From: Pseudomonas sp. K2I15 | GTDB taxonomy: Bacteria; Pseudomonadota; Gammaproteobacteria; Pseudomonadales; Pseudomonadaceae | Assembly (NCBI RefSeq): GCF_002204795.1 | Contig: NZ_NIXO01000006.1 | Coordinates: 1 to 64,000, forward strand | Length of the DNA stretch: 64,000 nt | Direction of reading: 5' to 3' | Shown here: positions 57,352 through 64,000 of the stretch, piece after piece | Layout of the letters: each line of letters begins with the position of its first letter | Position numbering within the stretch: position 1 is the first letter of the stretch | Notes under the pieces: model-generated | What the model was told of the DNA's origin: nothing | What the model saw: the letters and a program-made list of their open reading frames with translations, nothing else | The model's database searches: none | Made by a program: the position numbers and the translations under genes

Positions 57352-57395
57352 GTGTGGCGAGGGAGCTTGCTCCCGCTGGGCTGCGCAGCGGCCCC
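57352..57395. repeat. Single REP-like hairpin after recX
   Basis: GAGGGAGCTTGCTCCC and GGGCTGCGCAGCGGCCC form two adjacent hairpins, a REP family different from the doublets elsewhere. Confidence 0.65.
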
Positions 57396-57426
57396 AACCT
57401 GCGACATCGTTCTACCTGACACAACC

Positions 57427-57461
57427 AAAAAGGCCCGCTATGAAAATAGCGGGCCTTTTTT
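57427..57461. terminator. Bidirectional terminator between recX and LOG gene
   Basis: AAAAAGGCCCGCTA / TAGCGGGCCTTTTTT with a short loop lies between convergent genes. Confidence 0.9.
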
Positions 57462-57477
57462 GCGTTTCAGGGGCAGG

Positions 57478-58587
57478 TCACGCCGTCTCCGTCACCCGCT
57501 GCTGCGTTTTCCCCTGGGCCTGTGCCCAGTTCTCCGGCAAGTTGATGTAATCCACCAACTCCCGCAACCGCCCCTGGTCGCGCCCGTTGAAGTTGAACAC
57601 CAGCCGCGTCAGATGGCTGAAGCTTGGCTCGTCGTGCTCCTCGCCAATGTACGCAGTTTGTTGGAACTCCCCACTTAGGCGAAGGCTGGCAAATGCTTCC
57701 TGCAAGTGAGCCAGCGCATGGTCACTCAACGGATGATGCATGCGAATCACAAACTGGCGCTTCAGCCAGCGGGTGGAGTGGAAGTTGGCGTAGAACTGGT
57801 TGATTTCGTCCACCGCCTCTTCAGCGCTGTACACCAGGCGCACCAGCTTGAGGTCGGTGGGCAAAATGTAGCGATTGGCTTCAAGCTGGCTGCGGATAAA
57901 GTCCAGGGCACCTTGCCAGAAGCTGCCACCCGGTGCGTCGAGCAGTACCACTGGCACCAGCGGGCTTTTGCCGGTCTGGATCAGGGTGAGTACTTCGAGC
58001 GCTTCATCCAGGGTGCCGAAACCGCCCGGGCACAGTATCAAGGCATCGGCTTCCTTGACGAAGAACAGCTTGCGGGTAAAGAAGAAGTGGAAGGACAGCA
58101 GGTTCTCGGTGCCATCGATGGTCGGGTTGGCATGCTGCTCAAAGGGCAGGGTAATGTTAAACCCCAGGCTGTGTTGCAGGCCGGCGCCTTCGTGGGCCGC
58201 CGCCATGATGCCGCCGCCACCGCCGGTGATCACCATCAGGTCCGAGCGCGCCAGAACCGCGCCCACTTCCCGCGCCAATGCATACAGCGGGCTTTCGACC
58301 GGCGTGCGCGCCGAGCCGAACACCGTGACTTTGCGTCGTCCCTTGAACTGTTCCAGTACACGGAAAGCGTGGTCCAGCTCATGAATCGCCTGCAAGGTGA
58401 TCTTGGCGTTCCAACGGCTGCGGTCGTCCTGGGCCATGCGCAGCACGGTGAAGATCATGTCGCGATAAAGGGGAATGTTCGGGCTGTTGGGCGCAATCAG
58501 GTGGAGTTGCGCGTCGACCTGCTGCGTGAGGTCGGTGCCGTTTTCTTGAAATTGACGGATCAGGAGTTCATTCGGTTCGTAAGGCAT
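57478..58587 (-). CDS. LOG-family protein (Rossmann-fold nucleotide-binding)
   Basis: This 369-residue protein has the LOG/lysine-decarboxylase-like core (about 90-260; GSARTPVESPLYALAREVGA, TGGGGGIMAAAHEGA) and the signature PGGFGTLDEALEVLTL. LOG proteins cleave nucleoside 5'-monophosphates. A C-terminal extension of about 100 residues is of unknown role. The substrate in vivo is uncertain. Confidence 0.88.
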   Translation of the reverse strand: MPYEPNELLIRQFQENGTDLTQQVDAQLHLIAPNSPNIPLYRDMIFTVLRMAQDDRSRWNAKITLQAIHELDHAFRVLEQFKGRRKVTVFGSARTPVESPLYALAREVGAVLARSDLMVITGGGGGIMAAAHEGAGLQHSLGFNITLPFEQHANPTIDGTENLLSFHFFFTRKLFFVKEADALILCPGGFGTLDEALEVLTLIQTGKSPLVPVVLLDAPGGSFWQGALDFIRSQLEANRYILPTDLKLVRLVYSAEEAVDEINQFYANFHSTRWLKRQFVIRMHHPLSDHALAHLQEAFASLRLSGEFQQTAYIGEEHDEPSFSHLTRLVFNFNGRDQGRLRELVDYINLPENWAQAQGKTQQRVTETA

Positions 58588-58963
58588 TCAACTTCTCCTT
58601 CTTCACAGAACCCTGGGTGCCGGCGAGAAATTCGTCGGGACCACGACACTGCATGTGTCGTTGCCTCTGATTAACGAGGTGGGCGAAACCGGTTCTGTAT
58701 ATTCCTTATGATTAAAAACCTTTGCACTGCACGCTCAGGAGGGCAACCCTCTTTTGCCCTGAAAGTGTTACAAAACCGTGTGAAAACCCGATGTTCAAGG
58801 CTTTCAAGATGAATTGATCATGAGCCTATAAAGTCTTGGCTGGCAACCGCTTATTGATCACTTGTGAGGGAGTTTAGACGCTGCCGCGAACGGGCAATGG
58901 CGGATAGTTCAGAGGGGGCATATTGCGCGCCGCTGATCAGCGGCGCGCGACAGGGGGCATCGC
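58588..58963. other. Intergenic region with palindrome
   Basis: The 376-base gap contains a perfect 24-bp palindrome (58925-58948, centre TGATCA) 16 bases after the secreted-protein gene stop, likely a processing or termination hairpin without a T-tract. Near 58739-58760 two alternative hairpins overlap (GAGGG/CCCTC and AGGGCAA/TTGCCCT). No gene is seen. Confidence 0.6.
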
Positions 58964-59404
58964 TTACTTTTTCTTCTTCGCAGCAGCCGGCGCCGGGCAA
59001 TCTGCTTCCTGGAACTTAACCGACGCCACCGGGCGGTTGGTTTTGTTCTCGGTGATTTCGTAGCGCATCACTGCACCCTTGGCCATCAACTCGCGATAGC
59101 CCTTGTTCAAGCACACGCTTTGCCCCAGCTGGAAGTACACAGCCTTGGGATTGGCGCGCATTTGCTCAGCGCGGTCAGGCTGTACGCTGAGATGGTCAAT
59201 CAACTGCAAACCTTCAACGGTGTAGGCCACTTCCAGGGTCTTGTCGTCAATTTCCCGGGGCAGGTCTTTATTGCTTTCCTCTGCGACGCTTTGCAGCTTC
59301 TTGTTCAGTTGAGCCTCCAGCAGCGAGGCCGCTTGGGCACCCAAAGGCAAGATCAGCGCCAGGGCGACGGACGGAACTAGAACACGTGGCATAAGACGCA
59401 GCAT
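58964..59404 (-). CDS. Secreted protein, PA3611-like
   Basis: This 146-residue protein has a signal peptide (residues 1-25, GAQAAS cleavage), one cysteine pair and a Lys-rich C-terminus (AAAKKKK). Size, signal and position near recX suggest the family of PA3611, called quorum-sensing-regulated virulence factor. The match is by context more than by motif. Confidence 0.6.
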   Translation of the reverse strand: MLRLMPRVLVPSVALALILPLGAQAASLLEAQLNKKLQSVAEESNKDLPREIDDKTLEVAYTVEGLQLIDHLSVQPDRAEQMRANPKAVYFQLGQSVCLNKGYRELMAKGAVMRYEITENKTNRPVASVKFQEADCPAPAAAKKKK

Positions 59405-59610
59405 GAAACTCTCCTGATTCGGTTACTGGTGCATAGACCAGCCACTGCGCTGTGCGTTCAGTGGCGCGCGATTATAGGTGACCGGTTGCCACTACGGCCA
59501 GCGTATTGCCGGGAAGTACAGGTAGGCGCGGGCGGCTCTGGTAAACTGCGGTAACTTTTGCCTTCCCGAGTTCTGTCCGTGTCGATTCCCACTTTCCTGC
59601 GGCGCACCCG

Positions 59611-60321
59611 ATGAGCCACGCCGTCTCCCGTTTGCGCACCCAGCGCCTGGCCCGCGCCGTAAAGCCGTTTGTTGCACGGGGCTCGCGTGCCGAACGCTGC
59701 CCCGGCTGCCGGGTGATTCCCGAGTATTGCCTGTGCGCCTGGCGGCCCAAGGTCGAGGCGAAATCCGGCATGTGCCTGCTGATGCATGACGTAGAGCCGA
59801 TGAAACCCAGCAACACTGGCTGGCTGATTGCCGATGTGATCAACGACACCACGGCGTTTCCCTGGTCGCGGACTGAAGTTGAGCCCGAGTTGCTGACCTT
59901 GCTGGCCGACCCGCAATGGCAGCCGTACATCGTGTTTCCCGGCGAATTCGTGGCACCGCAGCGGGTGGTCAGCCAGGTCAAGCTGGAGGAGGGCAAGCGC
60001 CCGCTGTTCATTCTGCTGGACGGTACCTGGAGTGAGGCGCGCAAGATGTTCCGCAAGAGCCCGTACCTGGAGCACTTGCCGGTGTTGAGCCTGGCGCCCG
60101 AGCAACTGTCGCGTTACAAGCTGCGCCGCTCCAAGCGCGATGACCACTTCTGCACCGCCGAAGTGGCCGCCCTGTGCCTGGAACTGGCTGAAGACCTGGC
60201 AGCCAGCGAGGTGCTGGATGCCTATCTAGACGTGTTCAGCACCCACTATCTGGCCGCCAAGTTTCAGTTGGCGCTGGACCCGGCCGATAGCGTCCATACT
60301 CGCCTTGCACCTTATCTATAG
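59611..60321 (+). CDS. tapT: tRNA-uridine aminocarboxypropyltransferase TapT (DTW domain)
   Basis: This 236-residue enzyme adds the acp group to U47 of tRNA. It has the DTW-type motif LLDGTWSEARKMF and zinc-type cysteines (CPGCRVIPEYCLC). The family name is well supported; the substrate follows from E. coli TapT. Confidence 0.88.
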   Translation: MSHAVSRLRTQRLARAVKPFVARGSRAERCPGCRVIPEYCLCAWRPKVEAKSGMCLLMHDVEPMKPSNTGWLIADVINDTTAFPWSRTEVEPELLTLLADPQWQPYIVFPGEFVAPQRVVSQVKLEEGKRPLFILLDGTWSEARKMFRKSPYLEHLPVLSLAPEQLSRYKLRRSKRDDHFCTAEVAALCLELAEDLAASEVLDAYLDVFSTHYLAAKFQLALDPADSVHTRLAPYL

Positions 60322-60575
60322 GCGTCATGGCCAGCAGACCTTGGCATGATGGCCGCGCAAATGCGCAGCCCGCTAAAATGGCCGCGGGCGTAGCGCTTGA
60401 CCACCCAGGCTACGCTGGGCATGCTTGGCGCCGATTGGGGCGCTGTCATAGATTAGAAACGTCGTTTTTTGACGTTGAGCGCGCCCTCTGGTGACTGCTG
60501 GCCTGGCAGTCACGTTGCGCGTTGGCGAGCACTGAACCCATCAGTGCCTCCATAAAAAACAGGATCATTTAATAA

Positions 60576-61226
60576 ATGGCCACATACGAAATCCTGATTG
60601 CCGATGACCACCCGCTGTTTCGCAGCGCACTTCACCAGGCGGTCACGCTGGGCCTGGGGCCGGATGTACGCCTCGTCGAAGTCGCCAGCATTGCCGAGCT
60701 GGAAACCCGCCTAACCGAAAAATCCGACTGGGACCTGGTTCTGCTCGACCTGAATATGCCCGGCGCCTACGGTTTTTCCGGGCTGGTACTGCTGCGCGGC
60801 CAATACCCGCAGATTCCGGTGGTGATGGTGTCGGCGCAGGAAGAGGCGTCGGTGGTGGTGCGCTCCAAGGAGTTCGGTGCCAGCGGTTTCATTCCCAAAT
60901 CCAGCTCTATGGAAGACATCCAGAAAGCCGTGCGCACGGTGTTGGACGGTGATGTCTCCTGGCCGCCGCAAGCCTTTGAAGAGATCAATGTCTCCGACGA
61001 AGCCAAGGCCGCCCGCGATGGCCTGGCCAGCCTGACGCCCCAGCAGTTCCGCGTATTGACCATGGTGTGCGAAGGCCTGCTGAACAAGCAGATTGCCTAC
61101 GAATTGAGCGTGTCGGAAGCGACCATCAAGGCCCACGTCACGGCGATCTTCCGCAAGCTGGGTGTGCGCACGCGAACCCAGGCGGCGTTGCTCTTGCAAC
61201 AACTTGAGTCAATTTCGCAGCATTAA
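60576..61226 (+). CDS. erdR: LuxR-type response regulator ErdR
   Basis: This 216-residue regulator has receiver acceptor D in LVLLDLNMPGAYGF and a LuxR helix-turn-helix (LTPQQFRVLTMVCEGLLNKQ). ErdR controls ethanol/acetate metabolism genes in Pseudomonas. dgkA follows 75 bases downstream, as in P. aeruginosa. No kinase is adjacent. Confidence 0.85.
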   Translation: MATYEILIADDHPLFRSALHQAVTLGLGPDVRLVEVASIAELETRLTEKSDWDLVLLDLNMPGAYGFSGLVLLRGQYPQIPVVMVSAQEEASVVVRSKEFGASGFIPKSSSMEDIQKAVRTVLDGDVSWPPQAFEEINVSDEAKAARDGLASLTPQQFRVLTMVCEGLLNKQIAYELSVSEATIKAHVTAIFRKLGVRTRTQAALLLQQLESISQH

Positions 61227-61301
61227 GACGCTGTTCATTCACGTTTTTTTGACTTTGCTTGCTCTAGTTTCCCCCCACCTTTTTGCTCAGTTGCCTACTC
61301 T

Positions 61302-61664
61302 ATGTCGCCTTTCAAAGGTCAAACCGGTATCAAACGTATCTTCAACGCGGGGGGATATTCCCTGGATGGCCTGCGTGCGGCTTTCACCGGCGAGGCGGCT
61401 TTTCGTCAGTTGGTGTTGCTCAACGTCATCCTGATCCCGCTGAGTTTCTTCCTGAATGTCAGCCGGGTGGAGCGGGCGTTGCTGATTGCCGTGTGCCTGC
61501 TGGCGTTGATCGTTGAGCTGCTCAACTCCGCGGTGGAAGCGGCGATTGACCGTATCTCCCTGGACCTGCACCCCTTGTCGAAAAACGCCAAGGACATGGG
61601 CAGCGCCGCTCAGTTCGTCGCGCTGACCATCATCGCTCTGGTGTGGGCCGTCATCCTGATCTAG
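61302..61664 (+). CDS. dgkA: Diacylglycerol kinase DgkA
   Basis: This 120-residue membrane enzyme with three helices phosphorylates diacylglycerol. The active-site motif is ELLNSAVEAAIDR. Its stop shares the palindrome CTAG with the stop of finR on the other strand. Confidence 0.94.
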   Translation: MSPFKGQTGIKRIFNAGGYSLDGLRAAFTGEAAFRQLVLLNVILIPLSFFLNVSRVERALLIAVCLLALIVELLNSAVEAAIDRISLDLHPLSKNAKDMGSAAQFVALTIIALVWAVILI

Positions 61665-62587
61665 GCAATGGTCGGCAGCACAATCTCGTCGCTGCGCTGC
61701 ACCCCGGCGGTGAAGGAACGGCACAGCTCGAGGAATTCGCGCATGGCCGAGGTCTGGTATTTCTGCTTGTGCCAGATGAAGTAGAACTGCCGGGCCAGGT
61801 CCAGGTCCGGGGTTTCCACCGGTACCAGGCTGCCGCGCCGGAACGCGTCGCGCAGTGCCAGCCGAGAAATGCAGCCAATCCCCAATCCTGATTCCACCGC
61901 GCGTTTGATCGCTTCGGTGTGTTCCAGCTCCAGGCGGATATTCAGCGCGCTGCGGTGATGACGCATGGCTTGGTCAAAGGTCAGGCGCGTGCCGGAGCCT
62001 TGTTCCCGCAGGATCCACGCCTCATGGGTCAGCTCTTCCATGGTCGCCTGGCCGCGCTTGGCCAGGTGATGCTGGGGCGCGCAGAACACCACCAACTCGT
62101 CTTCCACCCAGGTTTGCACCTCGATGTCCGGGTGGCTGCAGTCGCCTTCGATTAGACCCAGATCAATTTCGTAGTGCGCCACCTGATGCACGATATGCGC
62201 AGTGTTCTGCACATGCAGCTTCACCTGGCTCTCGGGGTGCTGCTGCATGAAGCTGCCGATCAGCAGCGTGGCCAGGTAATTGCCGATGGTCAGCGTGGCG
62301 CCGACCGCCAGGGAGCCGAAGCCCGACTTGCCGTTGAGCAGGTCCTCGATCTCCTTGGCCTGGTCCAGCAGCGCCACCGCCTGGGGCAATAGCTGGTGAC
62401 CGAGGGCGTTCAGGCTCAGGCGTTTACCGGCGCGGTCGAATAATTGGCAGCTGGATTGGCGCTCCAGCTCGGTAATCGAGGTGCTGGCGGCGGATTGAGA
62501 TAAGGCCAGAAGGCCAGCAGCGCGCGAGACGCTTTCCTGCTGGGCGACGGCGACGAAGACTTGCAGTTGACGTAGAGTAAATCGCAT
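61661..62587 (-). CDS. finR: LysR-type regulator FinR
   Basis: This 308-residue regulator has an N-terminal helix-turn-helix (about 5-62; SRAAGLLALSQSAASTSITE) and a LysR substrate-binding domain. Divergent from fpr, it matches FinR, which activates fprA under oxidative stress in Pseudomonas. I set the start at 62587 (MRFTLRQLQV). Confidence 0.92.
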   Translation of the reverse strand: MRFTLRQLQVFVAVAQQESVSRAAGLLALSQSAASTSITELERQSSCQLFDRAGKRLSLNALGHQLLPQAVALLDQAKEIEDLLNGKSGFGSLAVGATLTIGNYLATLLIGSFMQQHPESQVKLHVQNTAHIVHQVAHYEIDLGLIEGDCSHPDIEVQTWVEDELVVFCAPQHHLAKRGQATMEELTHEAWILREQGSGTRLTFDQAMRHHRSALNIRLELEHTEAIKRAVESGLGIGCISRLALRDAFRRGSLVPVETPDLDLARQFYFIWHKQKYQTSAMREFLELCRSFTAGVQRSDEIVLPTIA

Positions 62588-62599
62588 ATCGATATAACC

Positions 62600-62612
62600 G
62601 ATAACCCTTATC
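62600..62612. promoter_or_regulatory. Palindrome between finR and fpr
   Basis: GATAACCCTTATC is a T-N11-A-type interrupted palindrome in the 124-base divergent region, a plausible FinR site. Confidence 0.5.
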
Positions 62613-62711
62613 TTAATAATCCAGTTAACAGATATTGTCGCCGCCATTAGAATGCTGTGCAATCGCGCATCCAACAGTTGGCGCAGACCCATTTCCAGGA
62701 GTTCCCCGTAC

Positions 62712-63491
62712 ATGAGCAACATGAACCACGAGCGTGTCCTCAGTGTTCATCACTGGAACGACACTCTGTTCAGCTTCAAGTGCACCCGCGATCCGGGCCT
62801 GCGCTTCGAGAACGGTCAGTTCGTGATGATCGGCCTGCAACAGCCTAATGGCCGCCCGCTCATGCGCGCTTACTCCATTGCCAGCCCGAACTGGGAAGAG
62901 CATCTGGAGTTCTTCAGCATCAAGGTGCCTGATGGCCCGCTGACTTCCCAATTGCAGCACTTGAAGGAAGGCGACGAGATCATCATCAGCAAAAAACCGA
63001 CGGGCACCCTGGTGCTCGACGATTTGAAGCCTGGCAAGCACCTGTACTTGCTCAGCACCGGTACCGGCCTGGCGCCGTTTATGAGCGTGATCCAGGACCC
63101 GGAAACCTACGAGCGTTTCGAAAAAGTGATCCTGTGCCACGGCGTGCGTTACGTCAACGAAGTCGCCTACCGCGAATTCATCACCGAGCACCTGCCGCAG
63201 AACGAGTTCTTCGGCGAGGCCCTGCGTGACAAGTTGATCTACTACCCGACCGTGACCCGCGAGCCGTTCGAAAACGAAGGCCGCCTGACCGACCTGATGC
63301 GCAGCGGCAAGCTGTTCAGCGACATCGGACTGCCGCCGATCAATCCTGAAGACGACCGCGCCATGCTGTGCGGCAGCCCGAGCATGCTGGATGAAACCAG
63401 CGAAGTGCTGAACAGCTTCGGCCTGAAGGTTTCCCCGCGCATGCGTGAGCCGGGTGACTACCTGATTGAGCGTGCGTTCGTCGAGAAATAA
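62712..63491 (+). CDS. fpr: Ferredoxin-NADP+ reductase Fpr
   Basis: This 259-residue flavoprotein moves electrons between NADPH and ferredoxin or flavodoxin, including Bfd-type proteins. It has the FAD motif RPLMRAYSIAS, NADP motif LLSTGTGLAPFMS and C-terminal DYLIERAFVEK. The start at 62712 (MSNMNHERVL) follows CCAGGAGTTCC. Confidence 0.96.
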   Translation: MSNMNHERVLSVHHWNDTLFSFKCTRDPGLRFENGQFVMIGLQQPNGRPLMRAYSIASPNWEEHLEFFSIKVPDGPLTSQLQHLKEGDEIIISKKPTGTLVLDDLKPGKHLYLLSTGTGLAPFMSVIQDPETYERFEKVILCHGVRYVNEVAYREFITEHLPQNEFFGEALRDKLIYYPTVTREPFENEGRLTDLMRSGKLFSDIGLPPINPEDDRAMLCGSPSMLDETSEVLNSFGLKVSPRMREPGDYLIERAFVEK

Positions 63492-63508
63492 GCGCGACGC
63501 AAAAAAAT

Positions 63509-63599
63509 GTGGGAGCGGGCTTGCTCGCGAAGGCGGTGTAACAGTCACCAGATGTATTGACTGATCCACCGCCTTCGCGAGCAAGCCCGCTCCCACAGT
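63509..63599. repeat. REP doublet (REPIN), copy 4
   Basis: Inverted GTGGGAGCGGGCTTGCTCGCGA ends (shortened here) enclose a spacer (AGGCGGTGTAACAGTCACC) unrelated to copies 1-3. Lies between convergent fpr and trmO. Confidence 0.87.
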
Positions 63600-63609
63600 T
63601 GTTTCCGGC

Positions 63610-64000
63610 TTATCCAGCCGACACCACTTCCAGCACACAAATCATCCCGGCCTCGGGATAGTGCCAGCGCACATCCACATCCCAGAACTGCGCCCCATAT
63701 TCCCGTTCAGGCCCCGGCGTCTGGTACGCAGGCCGTGGATCCTGTGCCAGACACTGCTCGATCAACGCCACCAATGGCTCCTCAAGGCGCTGAGCATGGC
63801 CCTCTGCCTGTTGCAGTGCAGTCTTCAGCCACTGCACGGGAATCAGCTGCGGCGCGGCGCTGGCGATGCTGTTGCTGGCTGTGTCAACGATGTCTGCGTA
63901 CGGCACATACGGTTTGATGTCGAGAATCGGTGTGCCATCCAGCAGATCGATGCCGGAAATCCAAAGACGGCCGTCTTCCACCTTGTCCAGCTTGACCACC
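63610..64000 (-). CDS. trmO: tRNA methyltransferase TrmO, C-terminal part
   Basis: The last 129 codons are in the window; the gene continues past its right edge. The segment RLWISGIDLLDGTPILDIKP followed by YVPYAD is the TrmO (UPF0066) signature. TrmO methylates the t6A37 base of tRNA. The Met at 63999 is internal, not the start. Confidence 0.85.
   Translation of the reverse strand, partial: VVKLDKVEDGRLWISGIDLLDGTPILDIKPYVPYADIVDTASNSIASAAPQLIPVQWLKTALQQAEGHAQRLEEPLVALIEQCLAQDPRPAYQTPGPEREYGAQFWDVDVRWHYPEAGMICVLEVVSAG

Overview
The window reads as chromosome from a fluorescent Pseudomonas, most likely the P. fluorescens group. The evidence is the high GC, REP/REPIN palindromes of the GGGAGCGGGCTTGCTCGC type, a GacA-controlled rsmZ RNA, and gene blocks whose order I recall from P. 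aeruginosa PAO1: the aat/aau cluster, glpFKRD, the argF to argG block with grxD, bfr, bfd, rnt, pyrC and motY, the rsx-nth block beside metG and mrp, fdxA-mutS, recA-recX, erdR-dgkA and finR-fpr. Species and strain cannot be fixed from the sequence alone.

Layout. 1-640 is a nested inverted repeat. 694-7712 holds a GlpM-like protein, the AauS/AauR two-component system and the aatJQMP acidic amino acid ABC transporter, with a sigma-54 promoter and an AauR-type inverted repeat upstream of aatJ. 8051-11225 has a PiuA/Fiu-type catecholate receptor and a Sel1 protein. 11272-16333 is glpD, glpR, glpK, glpF. 16694-28213 runs ybaK, an orphan ABC ATPase, argF, a molybdopterin oxidoreductase, grxD, bfr, bfd, a 2-Cys peroxiredoxin, rnt, pyrC, motY and argG. 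28871-36144 has an orphan LuxR-type regulator, a PA3496-type small protein, nth, an unusual rsx operon without rsxC, and metG. 36317-40965 has mrp/apbC, rsmZ, fdxA and mutS.

41164-55132 is a complete R-type tailocin (contractile, phage-tail-like bacteriocin) in the mutS/cinA interval: an S24 repressor, a dense operator region, a structured leader, holin, then baseplate, fibre, chaperone, sheath, tube, chaperone with frameshift, tape measure, U, X and D in P2/R-pyocin order, and a GH19-like endolysin. No capsid, terminase or integrase gene is present. 55194-64000 continues with cinA/pncC, recA under a LexA box, recX, a LOG-family protein, a PA3611-like secreted protein, tapT, erdR, dgkA, finR, fpr and the end of trmO.

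The most interesting signal is the tailocin leader. A repressor-covered promoter at 42030-42058 would start an RNA carrying six CANGGANG motifs, four of them in hexaloop hairpins closed by a C-G pair, and ending at an intrinsic terminator before the holin gene. That is the architecture of an RsmA/RsmE-binding RNA, and the same window carries rsmZ. Second is an Rsx/Rnf operon that lacks RsxC and has lost three of the four membrane cysteines expected to hold the RsxA/RsxE iron-sulfur cluster. Third is a bacterioferritin that keeps the haem methionine but has lost three ferroxidase ligands.
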